Origin: Streptomyces cavernae
GTDB taxonomy: Bacteria > Actinomycetota > Actinomycetes > Streptomycetales > Streptomycetaceae
Direction: 5' to 3'
Assembly: GCF_004023625.1 (NCBI RefSeq)
Contig: NZ_RPDJ01000011.1
Coordinates: forward strand, 1-64,000
Length of the DNA: 64,000 nucleotides
Shown in pieces: positions 1 through 9,494 of this stretch; position 1 is the first letter of the stretch, and the number at the start of each line of letters is the position of its first letter. The notes under the pieces were generated by a model that made no database searches, was not told where the DNA came from, and saw only the letters and a program-made list of their open reading frames with translations. A program made the position numbers and the translations under genes.

Positions 1-2
1 TC

Positions 3-113
3 GCTGACGCAGCCGAACGAGGCATCCAACGCGTCTGCTCCAGCGAGCAACTCCCGTGGTCCTTCCTCACCAACACCGGCCTCACCATCCACCATCAGCC
101 CCCACAGAACTAA
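3..113 (+). CDS. C-terminal end of an unidentified protein (5' truncated by the window edge)
   Basis: An open frame runs from the window edge to a TAA at 111-113 and encodes about 36 residues ending in LTIHHQPPQN. It is followed within 15 bases by a short hairpin, as expected at the end of a gene. I do not recognise the family. The moderate use of A/T in third positions differs from the neighbours, so it could belong to a mobile or foreign gene, but that is a guess. It may also be non-coding. Confidence 0.3.
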   Translation, partial: ADAAERGIQRVCSSEQLPWSFLTNTGLTIHHQPPQN

Positions 114-126
114 CGAAAAACTCAGT

Positions 127-146
127 AGTGCCCCGACAGGGGCACT
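127..146 (+). terminator. short hairpin, possible terminator
   Basis: AGTGCCCC and GGGGCACT form a perfect 8-bp stem around the loop GACA, 13 bases after the TAA of the partial upstream frame. No T-tract follows, which is usual for Streptomyces terminators. Confidence 0.45.
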
Positions 147-155
147 GGCCACCGG

Positions 156-184
156 GACACACTCCGCCGGATACGCCCTAGAGT
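156..184 (+). promoter_or_regulatory. predicted promoter of the DUF2510 gene (leaderless)
   Basis: A TAGAGT -10 box (179-184) lies 7 bases before the ATG at 192, and GACACA sits 17 bases upstream of it as a weak -35. This spacing places the transcript start at or next to the start codon, so translation is probably leaderless; no Shine-Dalgarno sequence is seen. Confidence 0.45.
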
Positions 185-191
185 TGCCTCA

Positions 192-1169
192 ATGAGCATG
201 ACGCCCCCGCCCGGCTGGTACCGGGACCCGTCCCACCCGCTCGGCGAGCGCTGGTGGGACGGGACCGCGTGGACGGAGCACCGGCGTGCGGCCGAGGTGC
301 CGCAGCAGCCCTTGGCGCCCGCGGAGCCCCTGGCCCAGGCGGGATTCGGCCCCCCGCCCGGCGGCAGGGGAGCGGGCCGGGCGAAGGCGGTCGCTCTCAG
401 CACCGCCGGTGTCGTGCTGGTCGCCTCGATCGTCACCGGCGTCCTCGTCCTCGGCCGGAACGACGGCGGCGCCCCGGCGGCGCAGACCACCCCGACGGCG
501 CCCCCGCCGTCCCCGTCCGCTTCGGGCGGCACTTCCGGGCCCGGCGGCACCTCCGGACCCGAGGGCACGGCCTCGCCCTCCGGACCGTCCGCCGACGATC
601 CGTCCGTCGTCACGGACGAGCTCAACGGCATCACCTTCCCGCTGCTCGACGGCTGGGTCCGGCCCCGCAACGTCGTCGAGAAAGACGTCGTCATGACCAC
701 CGACGGCACCTACGACTGCCCCGGCGACCCGGGCATCTGCCGCCGCGGGCGGGTCATCTCACGCACCGTCACCGCCAACGACGAGAAGTCGCCCGAGGCG
801 CTCGCCAAGGGAGACATCCAGGACGCCGCCGACGAGGCCTACGACCGCGACACCATCAAACGCCGCCCGTACAACGGCATCACCTCCCACGAACTGGTCG
901 CGCAGGGCCAGGTCGCGGTGGCCGGCCGCACCGGATACTTCGTGCGCTGGCGGGTCATGACCGACGCGGGCCCCGGCGGTTACGTCCAGTCGCTGGCCTT
1001 TCCCTCCAGCGTCGGCTCCGAGGCGCCGATCATCGTGCGGTTCGCGTTCGACGCCGGGAAGGACGGGCCGCCGCTCGCCGACATGGACCGGATCACCGAG
1101 GGGATCCGGTCGGTCGGCGACGCGGACCAGGGCGGCGGCGTGGGCAGCAGCATCGGTCCTTCGAGGTGA
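192..1169 (+). CDS. DUF2510 domain-containing single-pass membrane protein
   Basis: The 325-residue protein starts with the DUF2510 signature: PPPGWYRDP near residue 5, then RWWDGTAWTEHR. A Pro/Ala-rich linker leads to one transmembrane helix at about residues 65-90 (ALSTAGVVLVASIVTGVLVLG). A Thr/Pro/Ser/Gly-rich stretch follows, then a folded C-terminal domain from about residue 135 that should lie outside the cell. DUF2510 is a small Trp-rich cytoplasmic module of actinobacterial membrane proteins with no known enzymatic role. A second ATG six bases downstream could also be used. The function of the extracellular domain is unknown. Confidence 0.85.
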   Translation: MSMTPPPGWYRDPSHPLGERWWDGTAWTEHRRAAEVPQQPLAPAEPLAQAGFGPPPGGRGAGRAKAVALSTAGVVLVASIVTGVLVLGRNDGGAPAAQTTPTAPPPSPSASGGTSGPGGTSGPEGTASPSGPSADDPSVVTDELNGITFPLLDGWVRPRNVVEKDVVMTTDGTYDCPGDPGICRRGRVISRTVTANDEKSPEALAKGDIQDAADEAYDRDTIKRRPYNGITSHELVAQGQVAVAGRTGYFVRWRVMTDAGPGGYVQSLAFPSSVGSEAPIIVRFAFDAGKDGPPLADMDRITEGIRSVGDADQGGGVGSSIGPSR

Positions 1170-1292
1170 TCGATTCCTCGCTGGGATCGATTCCTCGCGG
1201 GGATCGGTCCCTCACGGCGATCGGTTCCTGGCGGTGATCGGTGCCACGCGGTGATCCGGTCCCTCGCGGGGATCGGGTTCCTCGCGGGGAGG
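1168..1292. repeat. imperfect tandem repeats of about 19-21 bp
   Basis: The core GATCGnTTCCTCGCGG recurs about six times with drift (GATCGATTCC, GATCGGTCCC, GATCGGTTCC and similar), beginning inside the stop codon of the DUF2510 gene and filling the space to the convergent gene at 1311. No long stem or T-run is visible, so it is not an obvious terminator. Confidence 0.7.
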
Positions 1293-1310
1293 GGCCTTGC
1301 CGCGCGGGGG

Positions 1311-2513
1311 TCACAGGAACGTGTGGCCCTCGCCCCGATACGTCGGCACCGTCGCCGTCACGGCGTCCCCCTCGACGAGGTGCAGCACCTCGAAGCGCTC
1401 GCACAGCTCACCGGCCTTGGCATGCCGGAACCACACCTTGTCACCGATGAGCAGGTCGTCGGCGGGGGAGCCGATGAGCGGGGTCTGCACCTCGCCGGGC
1501 CCCTCCTGCGGGTCGTAGCGCAGTCCTTCGGGCAGATACGGAACCGGCAGCCGGTCCTTTCCGGCCGCACCCGACGCCGGATAACCGCCGCCGAGCACCG
1601 TGACGACGCCGACGCCGGGTCTGCGGACGACGGGCTGGGCGAACAGGGCCGCCGGACGGGCGCTGAACGACGTGTAGTTGTCGAAGAGCCGCGGCACGTA
1701 CAGCCCGGAACCGGCCGCGATCTCCGTCACGGCTTCCTCGGCCGCCGTGTGCTGGACGCTGCCGGTGCCGCCGCCGTTGACGAACTCCAGGTCCCCGGCG
1801 ACCGCACGGACCGCGCGTATCACCTCGGCCCGCCGAGCCGCGAGTTCCTTCTTCGCGGTGGACTGCATCAGCCGGATGGCGCGCGAACGCAGCGGCCGAC
1901 CGGCCACGGCGTCCCCGACACCCGCGATATGGCCCTCGTACGCCATGACGCCCACCAGCCGGAACCCGGGCCGCCGGGCCACCGAACGGGCCATCTCCGC
2001 GACCTGAGCGGGGGAGTGCAACGGGGAACGCAGCGCCCCGACCCGCACCCGCCCGCCGAGGAGCTTCAGCGAGGTGTCCAACTCCAGGCACACGCGCACG
2101 ACTTCGCTGCCGCCGTCGCGGGCGTCGTCGATGAGCTGGAGCTGGGCGGGGTCGTCCACCATGACGGTGACGGCGTTGGCGAGCTTGGGGTCGCCGGTGA
2201 GTTCGGCGAAACCGTGCTTGTCGGCGGAGGGGTAGGCGAGGAGGACGTCGTCGAAACCGGACCGGGCGAGCCAGATCGACTCGGCGAGGGTGAAGGACAT
2301 GATGCCCGCGAACCCGTCCCGGGCCAGTACGCGCTCGAGCAGGGCCCGGCAGCGGACGGACTTGCTCGCGACCCGGACCGGCTTGCCCCCCGCCCGGCGG
2401 ACGAGATCGTCCGCGTTGGCGTCGAAGGCGTCCAGGTCCACGATCGCCAGCGGGGCGTCGAGATGAGAGGTGGCCCGGTCGTAGCGGGCCCGGTCTGCGG
2501 CACGGGCGGTCAT
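1311..2513 (-). CDS. amino acid deaminase/aldolase, alanine-racemase-type PLP barrel
   Basis: The 400-residue protein has the N-terminal alanine racemase fold. The likely PLP lysine is K51 in RVASKSVRC, preceded by the typical first strand APLAIVDLDAFDANA. The C-terminal part (VLGGGYPASG, HAKAGELCERF) matches the D-threonine aldolase-like group annotated as amino acid deaminase/aldolase. Such enzymes cleave or deaminate D-beta-hydroxy amino acids; the true substrate is unknown. I chose the ATG at 2513 because the family begins shortly before the first barrel strand and the longer upstream frame is low-complexity. A TACCCT-like -10 box lies about 30 bases upstream. The gene stands alone and is divergent from the next one. 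Confidence 0.8.
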   Translation of the reverse strand: MTARAADRARYDRATSHLDAPLAIVDLDAFDANADDLVRRAGGKPVRVASKSVRCRALLERVLARDGFAGIMSFTLAESIWLARSGFDDVLLAYPSADKHGFAELTGDPKLANAVTVMVDDPAQLQLIDDARDGGSEVVRVCLELDTSLKLLGGRVRVGALRSPLHSPAQVAEMARSVARRPGFRLVGVMAYEGHIAGVGDAVAGRPLRSRAIRLMQSTAKKELAARRAEVIRAVRAVAGDLEFVNGGGTGSVQHTAAEEAVTEIAAGSGLYVPRLFDNYTSFSARPAALFAQPVVRRPGVGVVTVLGGGYPASGAAGKDRLPVPYLPEGLRYDPQEGPGEVQTPLIGSPADDLLIGDKVWFRHAKAGELCERFEVLHLVEGDAVTATVPTYRGEGHTFL

Positions 2514-2741
2514 GTCCGAAGCCTGCCAGATGCGATTACCGCAGGGTAGGGGATGTTCCGGGCAGATCACCCGGGGGTCGCGGACTCGTTCCCGTTCGGG
2601 GCGCGTCAAGCCGTAGAGTGACGCGGACGCAAAGGTATGGGCCACACGGACCAGCACGGCACATGGGCACGCCCTCGGCGATCGGGGTAACCCCCTGACG
2701 AGGGGCGCCCGTTGGCCGGGGCCACGACGAAACGGGGGGCG

Positions 2742-5048
2742 ATGAGCACGGACGCGCATCGCGCCTCCTTCCCGGGACCCCCGCGTCATCCCGCGGACCA
2801 GTCGACGACCAACCCCGCCCCGCGACGCCCGGACCGCACACCGATGCAACCACAGCCTCAGCGCCCGGCACAGCGGGCATCGGAACGCCCCGCGTCGGCA
2901 GCACGGCCGGGCACTCCACCGGAGCGCCCGCCCACCCCGCCGCGTCGCGGTCCCGTACCACCGGAGCACCGGCCGTCCGGGCCGCGCTCCGACGCCGGGG
3001 GGCCGGAGCGGTGGCGGTCGGGGTCGGGGTCGGAACGCCGACCGCCGGAACAGGGGCCGGAGCGCCGTCACCCGTCCGAGGGCGGGCCGGGGCGCAGGGT
3101 GTTCGCACCGGGGGCGTGGCAGCGACCGCCGTCCGTCGTGCGCTCGGCGTCCGAACCGCCGGAACGCCCGACCCCCGACCGTCGGCCCGAGACCGACCGT
3201 CGGCCCGAGACCGTGCGACCTCCTGGGACGGACCGGCCCTCGGAGCGGCCCGCCACGCCGGAGCGGACTTCCGGGCCGGGGCGGAATTCCGGGCCGGAGG
3301 GACCTCGGGGGTCGGGGCGGCCTTCAGGGTCGGAGCAGCTTTCCATGCAGGACGACTGGTCTTCAGGGTCGGTTCGGCCTTCCGTGCAGGATCGGTCTTC
3401 CGGGCCGGAGCCGCTTTCCACGCAGGATCGGTCTTCGGGGTCGGTTCGGCCTTCCGTGCAGGATCGGTCTTCCGGGCCGGAGCCGCTTTCCACGCAGGAT
3501 CGGTCTTCGGGGTCGGTTCGGCCTTCCGTGCAGGATCGGTCTTCCGGGCCGGAGCGGCCTTCCATGCAAGACCGGTCCTCCGCGTCGGTTCGGCCGGCTG
3601 CGCAGGACCGGGCTTCGGTTCCGCCGCGCCCCGAGGCCCCGCCGAAGTCGGGGACTGCCGTACCGGGGCGTGCGGACGGGGCTTCCCGGCCGGTTTCCGG
3701 GGCGCCGTCGTCCGAGCACGACTCCGGGCGTTCCTCCGGGACATCGGGGTCCGCGGCCGGGAGACGGGGGAGCGAGCGCCCCCCGGAGTCGGGACCCGAA
3801 CGCCGCCCCGCGGGCTCCGCCGCGTCGGCCCGGCCTCGGGACGCCAAGGTCCCGTCCGGTGTGAAGCGGCCCTTCAGGCTCCCCCATGGCGAGCCCGACC
3901 CGGAAACCCGGGGCCGGGCGTTCGGCAAGGCTCCCCGCTTCCCCCGGTTGCGTCCCACCGATGAGCGGAGCCCCGTGGCTCCGCCCCCGCCGCCGGCCTC
4001 CGCCCGCTTCCCCGACGCGCCGCCCGCCGCGGGGAACCCCGTGCACCGTCAGGGCACCGGCCCGCCGCAACCGGCCCGAGCACCCGGAGTTACCCCGCCG
4101 CCAGTGCCGTCGGTGCCGCCGAAGCCGTCGCACCCTCCCGCTGCTCCCGCTGCTCCTGCCGCTCCTGTTCCGACGACCGGGGAGGCCTGGCTGCCCGAGC
4201 CCGGTCGGGAGCCCCGGTCGGAGTTCGACTTCTCGCTCGCCGCGCCCGTGCGGCCCGCAGGGCACGCCGACGTCCCTGGGCCCCGTCCGCTCGGCGCCCG
4301 GATCCGCGGCAGGGCCGCCGCCGCGGCGGCCTGTGCCGTGCTCGGGATCGGACTCATCGGCGGAGCGGCGGCAGGCAGTTGGCTCCAGGATGGCGGACGG
4401 GACGAGCCGGGGGGCGCTTACAGCCGCGCCTCGGAGCTGTGGCACAACGTGCCCGTCGACCAGCTCTTCCCGCCCACCGTCGAAGGCGAGGGCGCCGGGC
4501 CCGGGGGAGCGGACCGTACCTGGACGAGGATCGCCGTCGCCCCCGACACGGGCTGCTCCGGCGCCTTCGACCCGCTCCTGAGCAGGGCCCTCGCCCCCGT
4601 CGGATGCCTCCGACTCCTGCGCGCCAGCTACACCGACACCACCAGCAGTCACGTCCTCACCATCGGCCTCCTTTTCACCAAGGGCGACGAATCCCAGATG
4701 CGCTCGCTCAGCACCCGCTTCCGTGTGGAGGGACTCGACCGCCGACGCGATCTGATGCCGCGCACGTACGCCGCCGCAGGCACCCTCGCCGAGGGCTTCG
4801 GGGAGGCCCAGCGGGCTTCCTGGGCGATCTCCGTCCTCACCGACGCCCCCGTGGTCGTCTACGCCGTCTCCGGCTTCGCCGACCACCGGAGCGTCACCGA
4901 ACCGGAGCCCGCCGCGGACGCCATGAAGAACGGCGCCACCTCCGACATCGCCCAGTCCGGACTCGGCCACGAGGCTCAGGGCCTCGCCGACCGCATCGAA
5001 CGAAGCCTCCGCAAGAAGATCGACCCGCCCACGGAGAAACGTTCGTGA
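2742..5048 (+). CDS. large disordered-N-terminus, single-pass membrane protein
   Basis: The 768-residue protein has about 520 residues of low-complexity Pro/Ser/Arg/Gly sequence without predicted fold. One transmembrane helix follows (about 521-545, AAACAVLGIGLIGGAAAG), then a compact extracytoplasmic domain of about 220 residues. The disordered part includes 24-residue repeats rich in QDRSSG. The ATG at 2742 is preceded by GGGGGGC; an in-frame TTG at 2712 is the alternative. Its stop overlaps the GTG of the mycosin gene, so the two are translationally coupled. The C-terminal domain is not assignable, but coupling to a mycosin suggests a role at the cell surface, perhaps with a type VII-like secretion or processing system. 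That role is inference. Confidence 0.75.
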   Translation: MSTDAHRASFPGPPRHPADQSTTNPAPRRPDRTPMQPQPQRPAQRASERPASAARPGTPPERPPTPPRRGPVPPEHRPSGPRSDAGGPERWRSGSGSERRPPEQGPERRHPSEGGPGRRVFAPGAWQRPPSVVRSASEPPERPTPDRRPETDRRPETVRPPGTDRPSERPATPERTSGPGRNSGPEGPRGSGRPSGSEQLSMQDDWSSGSVRPSVQDRSSGPEPLSTQDRSSGSVRPSVQDRSSGPEPLSTQDRSSGSVRPSVQDRSSGPERPSMQDRSSASVRPAAQDRASVPPRPEAPPKSGTAVPGRADGASRPVSGAPSSEHDSGRSSGTSGSAAGRRGSERPPESGPERRPAGSAASARPRDAKVPSGVKRPFRLPHGEPDPETRGRAFGKAPRFPRLRPTDERSPVAPPPPPASARFPDAPPAAGNPVHRQGTGPPQPARAPGVTPPPVPSVPPKPSHPPAAPAAPAAPVPTTGEAWLPEPGREPRSEFDFSLAAPVRPAGHADVPGPRPLGARIRGRAAAAAACAVLGIGLIGGAAAGSWLQDGGRDEPGGAYSRASELWHNVPVDQLFPPTVEGEGAGPGGADRTWTRIAVAPDTGCSGAFDPLLSRALAPVGCLRLLRASYTDTTSSHVLTIGLLFTKGDESQMRSLSTRFRVEGLDRRRDLMPRTYAAAGTLAEGFGEAQRASWAISVLTDAPVVVYAVSGFADHRSVTEPEPAADAMKNGATSDIAQSGLGHEAQGLADRIERSLRKKIDPPTEKRS
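3355..3562 (+). repeat. 72-bp tandem repeats inside the disordered protein
   Basis: The string CTTCCGTGCAGGATCGG recurs at 3379, 3451 and 3523, exactly 72 bases apart, giving nearly three in-frame copies of a 24-residue unit (SVQDRSSGPEPLSTQDRSSG and a tail). Degenerate copies extend on both sides. A period divisible by three keeps the frame when copy number changes. Confidence 0.9.
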
Positions 5049-6382
5049 AGCGTACGGAGACCCCGTCCACCAGCCGCCCGGCCACGACGCGTCCGAGCGA
5101 CCCCCGCCGCACCACCACCGGCGCCAACCGCGATACCGGCGCCACCCGGGCCAGCCGCGCCACTCACGCACCCGGCACCTGCGCCACGCGCGGCACCGGC
5201 ACCAACCGCGCCGCCCGGTGCGCCCGGTACCTGCTCACCCCGCTTCTCGCCGCGACCGTGGCTCTCCTCCCCTCCACCGCCGCCCACGCCGACGGCATCC
5301 GGGCCCAGCAGTGGGCCCTGGCGGCCATGAACGCCGAGGAGGCCTGGCGCACCACCAAGGGCAAGGGCATCACCGTCGCCGTCCTCGACACCGGCGTCGA
5401 CGACAAGCACCCCGACCTCGAGGGCAACGTCCTCACCGGCAAGGACATGGTCGGCTTCGGCGCCGGCCGCGGCGACGCCGTCTGGGCCAGCCACGGCACC
5501 GCCATGGCGGGCATCATCGCCGGACACGGCCACGGACCCGGCAACGCCGACGGGGTCATGGGCATCGCCCCGGAGGCAAAGATCCTCCCGGTCCGCGTCA
5601 TCCTCGAAGACGACGACCCCGCCCGTGCCAAGGCCCGCAACACCCGCGGCAACGCCCTCGCCGAGGGCATCCGCTGGGCCGCCGACAACGGCGCCGACGT
5701 CATCAACCTCTCCCTGGGCGACGACTCCAAGTCCGCGCACCCCGAACCCGCCGAGGACGAAGCCGTGCAGTACGCCCTGCGCAAGGGCGCGGTCGTCGTC
5801 GCCTCCGCCGGCAACGGCGGCGACACGGGCGACCACATCTCCTACCCGGCCGCCTACTCGGGTGTCATCGCCGTCACCGCCGTCGACAAGTACGGCACCC
5901 GCGCCTACTTCTCCACCCGTCGCTGGTACGCCACCGTAAGTGCGCCCGGCGTCGACATCGTCATAGCGGACCCGGACCGCAAGTACTACGAGGGCTGGGG
6001 CACCAGCGCCGCCTCCGCCTTCGTCTCCGGCGCGGTCGCGCTCGTCAAGGCCGCGCGGCCGGGGCTGGCACCGGCCCAGATCAAGCGCCTCCTGGAGGAC
6101 ACGGCCAGCGACGCGCCGCCCGGCGGGCGGGACGACTCCCGCGGCTTCGGCTTCCTCGACCCGGCCGCGGCGATCCGCGCCGCCGCCGAGCTCAGGCCCG
6201 AGGGATTGCGGACGACACCCGCCGCCAACGACTACTTCGGCCCCGGGCCCGACGCTCCGAAGGACGACGACGCCGGGATGGGCTGGGCGGGTCTGCTGGT
6301 TGGCGGAGCGGGCGGGGCCCTGCTGATCACAGCGGCAACCCTCTGGCGGGGCCGCCGCCCCCGGCCCTCCGCATCGCCTTGA
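5045..6382 (+). CDS. type VII secretion-associated subtilase, mycosin-like
   Basis: This S8 serine protease of 445 residues starts with a GTG that overlaps the preceding stop (GTGA). The catalytic triad is visible: D115 in AVLDTGVD, H150 in ASHGTAMAGI and S321 in GTSAASAFVSG. The oxyanion Asn lies in ASAGNGG. A hydrophobic secretion signal (about 57-80, ending AAHA) comes after an unusually long polar N-terminus. A C-terminal transmembrane helix (WAGLLVGGAGGALLITAATL) followed by an Arg-rich tail anchors the protease with its domain outside. This architecture is typical of mycosins. No ESX core gene is in the window, so its partner is unknown apart from the coupled upstream membrane protein. 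Confidence 0.88.
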   Translation: MKRTETPSTSRPATTRPSDPRRTTTGANRDTGATRASRATHAPGTCATRGTGTNRAARCARYLLTPLLAATVALLPSTAAHADGIRAQQWALAAMNAEEAWRTTKGKGITVAVLDTGVDDKHPDLEGNVLTGKDMVGFGAGRGDAVWASHGTAMAGIIAGHGHGPGNADGVMGIAPEAKILPVRVILEDDDPARAKARNTRGNALAEGIRWAADNGADVINLSLGDDSKSAHPEPAEDEAVQYALRKGAVVVASAGNGGDTGDHISYPAAYSGVIAVTAVDKYGTRAYFSTRRWYATVSAPGVDIVIADPDRKYYEGWGTSAASAFVSGAVALVKAARPGLAPAQIKRLLEDTASDAPPGGRDDSRGFGFLDPAAAIRAAAELRPEGLRTTPAANDYFGPGPDAPKDDDAGMGWAGLLVGGAGGALLITAATLWRGRRPRPSASP

Positions 6383-6491
6383 GCACCCGCGTCCAGCTCT
6401 CCCCGGAAAGCCTCCGGCAGGCGTGACCTCCGCGGGAAACCGTCGGCACGTGTGACGCACGCCCGCACAGTCGGACGCCCCACCGGCCCAC

Positions 6492-6531
6492 CACCGGTGC
6501 CGTCACATCCGCCGCCCCATCACCGGTGCCG

Positions 6532-6549
<18 letters not shown>
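6492..6549. repeat. exact 29-bp tandem duplication at the 3' end of the serine hydrolase gene
   Basis: Two identical 29-bp units, 6492-6520 and 6521-6549, each begin CACCGGTGCCG and end GCCCCAT. The inner unit holds the distal stop codon of the minus-strand beta-lactamase-like gene; the outer unit is extra. Confidence 0.95.
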
Positions 6550-7647
<1,098 letters not shown>

Positions 7648-7782
7648 GCCGCGATGCTGGTGGCCGCGTCTGTGCTCACGGTTAGCCGCGTGTTAGAGCC
7701 TTGTCAGCGAACACTGAGAAAGTCGTGAGTCATGTGAACGGCGGGTTTCGGGGCCGCGGTAAGGCCGCGGGAGATCCCCGGA

Positions 7783-7788
7783 TAGGGT
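7783..7788 (+). promoter_or_regulatory. TAGGGT -10 box of the SseB gene
   Basis: TAGGGT ends 8 bases before the GTG at 7797 and only 2 bases before the GTG at 7791. This favours the later codon as a leaderless start. No clear -35 is seen. Confidence 0.4.
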
Positions 7789-7796
7789 CGGTGACC

Positions 7797-8531
7797 GTGG
7801 CGAAGAAGAACATTCCCGACCCCGGCTTCTCCGACGACGACGGCTCCGCCGACCCCCGGCTGAGCGAGGCGCTCGCCGCCTGGGCGGAGGACAGGAGCGC
7901 CGTGGAGCCGGTCCTGACGGCGCTCAAGGGCGCCCGGCTGCTGGTGCCGGTGGTGGCCGTCCTCGGCGAGGTCGAGGAGGACGAGAAGGGCCTTCGCCGC
8001 GAGAAGACCAGCGACATGGCCGTCCCGACCCTGAAGGCCGGCAACCGCACCGCCCTGCCCGCCTTCACCTCCACCGACGCGCTGGCCCGCTGGGACCCCG
8101 CCGCGCGCCCCGTCGCCGTACCGCTGCACCAGGCCCTGCAGGCCGCCGTGCACGAGAAGGCCGACACCATCGTGCTGGACCTCGCGGGGCCCGTCCCGTA
8201 CGAGCTGACCGGACCGGCCCTGCTCGCCCTCGCGGAGGGCCGCACCAGCACGGACCCACTGGCCGACCCCGCGGTCGCGGCGGCCGTGCGCGCCGCCGTC
8301 GCCGGCGAACCGGCGGTCCTGCGCGCCCACCTCGGGCCCGGCCGGGCCGACGGCACCCTGGCCCTCGTGCTGGACCCCTCCGCGCCGGCGGCCGACGCGG
8401 CCCGCGGCGTTGCGGAGCGGCTGGCCGCCGACGAGACACTCCGGGCCCGCCTCGTGCGCGGCCTCGACCTTGCCCTGCTGCCGCCCGAGGCGACACCACC
8501 GGGCGAGCCCCTGTACGTACGGCTCCCCTAG
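7797..8531 (+). CDS. SseB family protein
   Basis: The 244-residue cytoplasmic protein shows the SseB N-terminal domain (AEDRSAVEPVLTALKGARLLVPVV, then SDMAVPTLKAGNRTALPAFTS) with a C-terminal extension. SseB was named for enhanced serine sensitivity in E. coli, and the molecular function of the domain is uncertain. I chose the GTG at 7797 because the -10 box makes upstream candidates unlikely; the GTG at 7791 gives two more residues. It is transcribed alone, convergent with the DUF1844 gene. Confidence 0.8.
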   Translation: MAKKNIPDPGFSDDDGSADPRLSEALAAWAEDRSAVEPVLTALKGARLLVPVVAVLGEVEEDEKGLRREKTSDMAVPTLKAGNRTALPAFTSTDALARWDPAARPVAVPLHQALQAAVHEKADTIVLDLAGPVPYELTGPALLALAEGRTSTDPLADPAVAAAVRAAVAGEPAVLRAHLGPGRADGTLALVLDPSAPAADAARGVAERLAADETLRARLVRGLDLALLPPEATPPGEPLYVRLP

Positions 8532-8664
8532 CCGAGGAAATCACCCGGCCGTAAAGCGCCGAGGAGCGCAAAAAGCGGTGCACCAACAAAGAAGCGGTCC
8601 CCCGAGGCGGAGCGCAGGAGCACGGGAGCGCGGAGCGGTGCCCCAGCCGTAGAGAAGCGGTGCC

Positions 8665-9120
8665 CTAGCCGTAGACGGGCCCCGTGTACTTCTCGCCCGG
8701 CCCCTGCCCCGGCTGGTCCGGGACGAGTGACGCCTCGCGGAACGCCAGCTGCAGCGACTTCAGACCGTCGCGCAGCGGTGCCGCGTGGAAGGAGCTGATC
8801 TCGGTGGTGCTCGCGTCCAGGAGTCCGGCCAAGGCGTGCACCAGCTTGCGCGCCTCGTCCAGGTCCTTGTGCTTGTCCCCCTCGTCGGTCAGGCCGAGCT
8901 TCACGGCTGCCGCGCTCATCAGGTTGACCGCGACCGTCACGATGACCTCCACCGCGGGGACCTCGGCGATGTCCCGGGTCATGGCGGCGAAGTCGGGGTT
9001 CTCCGTGGTCTCCGGGTGGCCCGTGGCCTGAGGCGCGTCCCGGTTTTCGTGGGTGGTTTCCCGGGCGTCCCGGGACTCCGAGGGGTCCGAGGGGGAGGTG
9101 TCACTCATGTCCCACACCAT
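8665..9120 (-). CDS. DUF1844 domain-containing protein
   Basis: This is a 151-residue soluble protein. A polar N-terminus is followed by the DUF1844 core (VPAVEVIVTVAVNLMSAAAVKLG, then DLDEARKLVHALAGLLDA), which is conserved next to infC in actinobacteria. The ATG at 9120 has GGAGGGG nine bases upstream; the ATG at 9108 would give a start at MSDTSPSD and is a common family start. It is divergent from the infC leader. Function unknown. Confidence 0.8.
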   Translation of the reverse strand: MVWDMSDTSPSDPSESRDARETTHENRDAPQATGHPETTENPDFAAMTRDIAEVPAVEVIVTVAVNLMSAAAVKLGLTDEGDKHKDLDEARKLVHALAGLLDASTTEISSFHAAPLRDGLKSLQLAFREASLVPDQPGQGPGEKYTGPVYG

Positions 9121-9166
9121 AGGCCCCGGCCCCTCCCGACCCGACCGCGGGCGACGTATCGGCCGA

Positions 9167-9196
9167 TTAGCACCAACCCTTACTTGCTGCTAGCCT
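9167..9196 (+). promoter_or_regulatory. predicted infC-rpmI-rplT promoter
   Basis: TTAGCA (9167-9172) and TAGCCT (9191-9196) are separated by 18 bases, upstream of a leader of nearly 300 bases. The assignment rests on consensus only. Confidence 0.4.
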
Positions 9197-9494
9197 TGTG
9201 GGAAGACCGGCCGGATACGTATGTGCCCGGCCCGCAAGTGGAGGCTCCGATCTCCCACCTGACCGTCCTCCTGGACGGCGGGTCACCGGTCAGGCGGCCA
9301 CCATCGTTCCGTACGGACGATGGAGTCGCCGGAAAAAGCGCCCCGCGGTGACCGCGGCGGTGCTCCGGAAGCATTGGAGCCCGCTTGCGTCCCGTCCCGG
9401 GGCATTTTTCATGTGCCGCGATGGTTGGTCCTAAGGAAAGAATCGTACGCGAGCTGCTCTCCAGGCAGCCGTGTGGTGCTACCGAGGAGGATCC
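9197..9494 (+). promoter_or_regulatory. long structured 5' leader of infC-rpmI-rplT
   Basis: No coding sequence is apparent in about 290 bases. Several strong hairpins can be drawn. 9301-9323 pairs CCATCGT with ACGATGG and, inside, CCG with CGG. CCGCGGT/ACCGCGG lies near 9345, GCTCC/GGAGC near 9362-9380, and a G/C stem followed by ATTTTT sits near 9395-9410. The last resembles an intrinsic terminator, so attenuation is possible. Autogenous control of this operon by L20 or IF3 is known in other bacteria; whether it acts here is inference. Confidence 0.5.

Noticed and set aside
9471..9494. GTG at 9471 as the infC start
   Set aside because: It lies upstream of the AGGAGG ribosome binding site and would add eight residues unlike any IF3; ATC at 9495 fits the family start.
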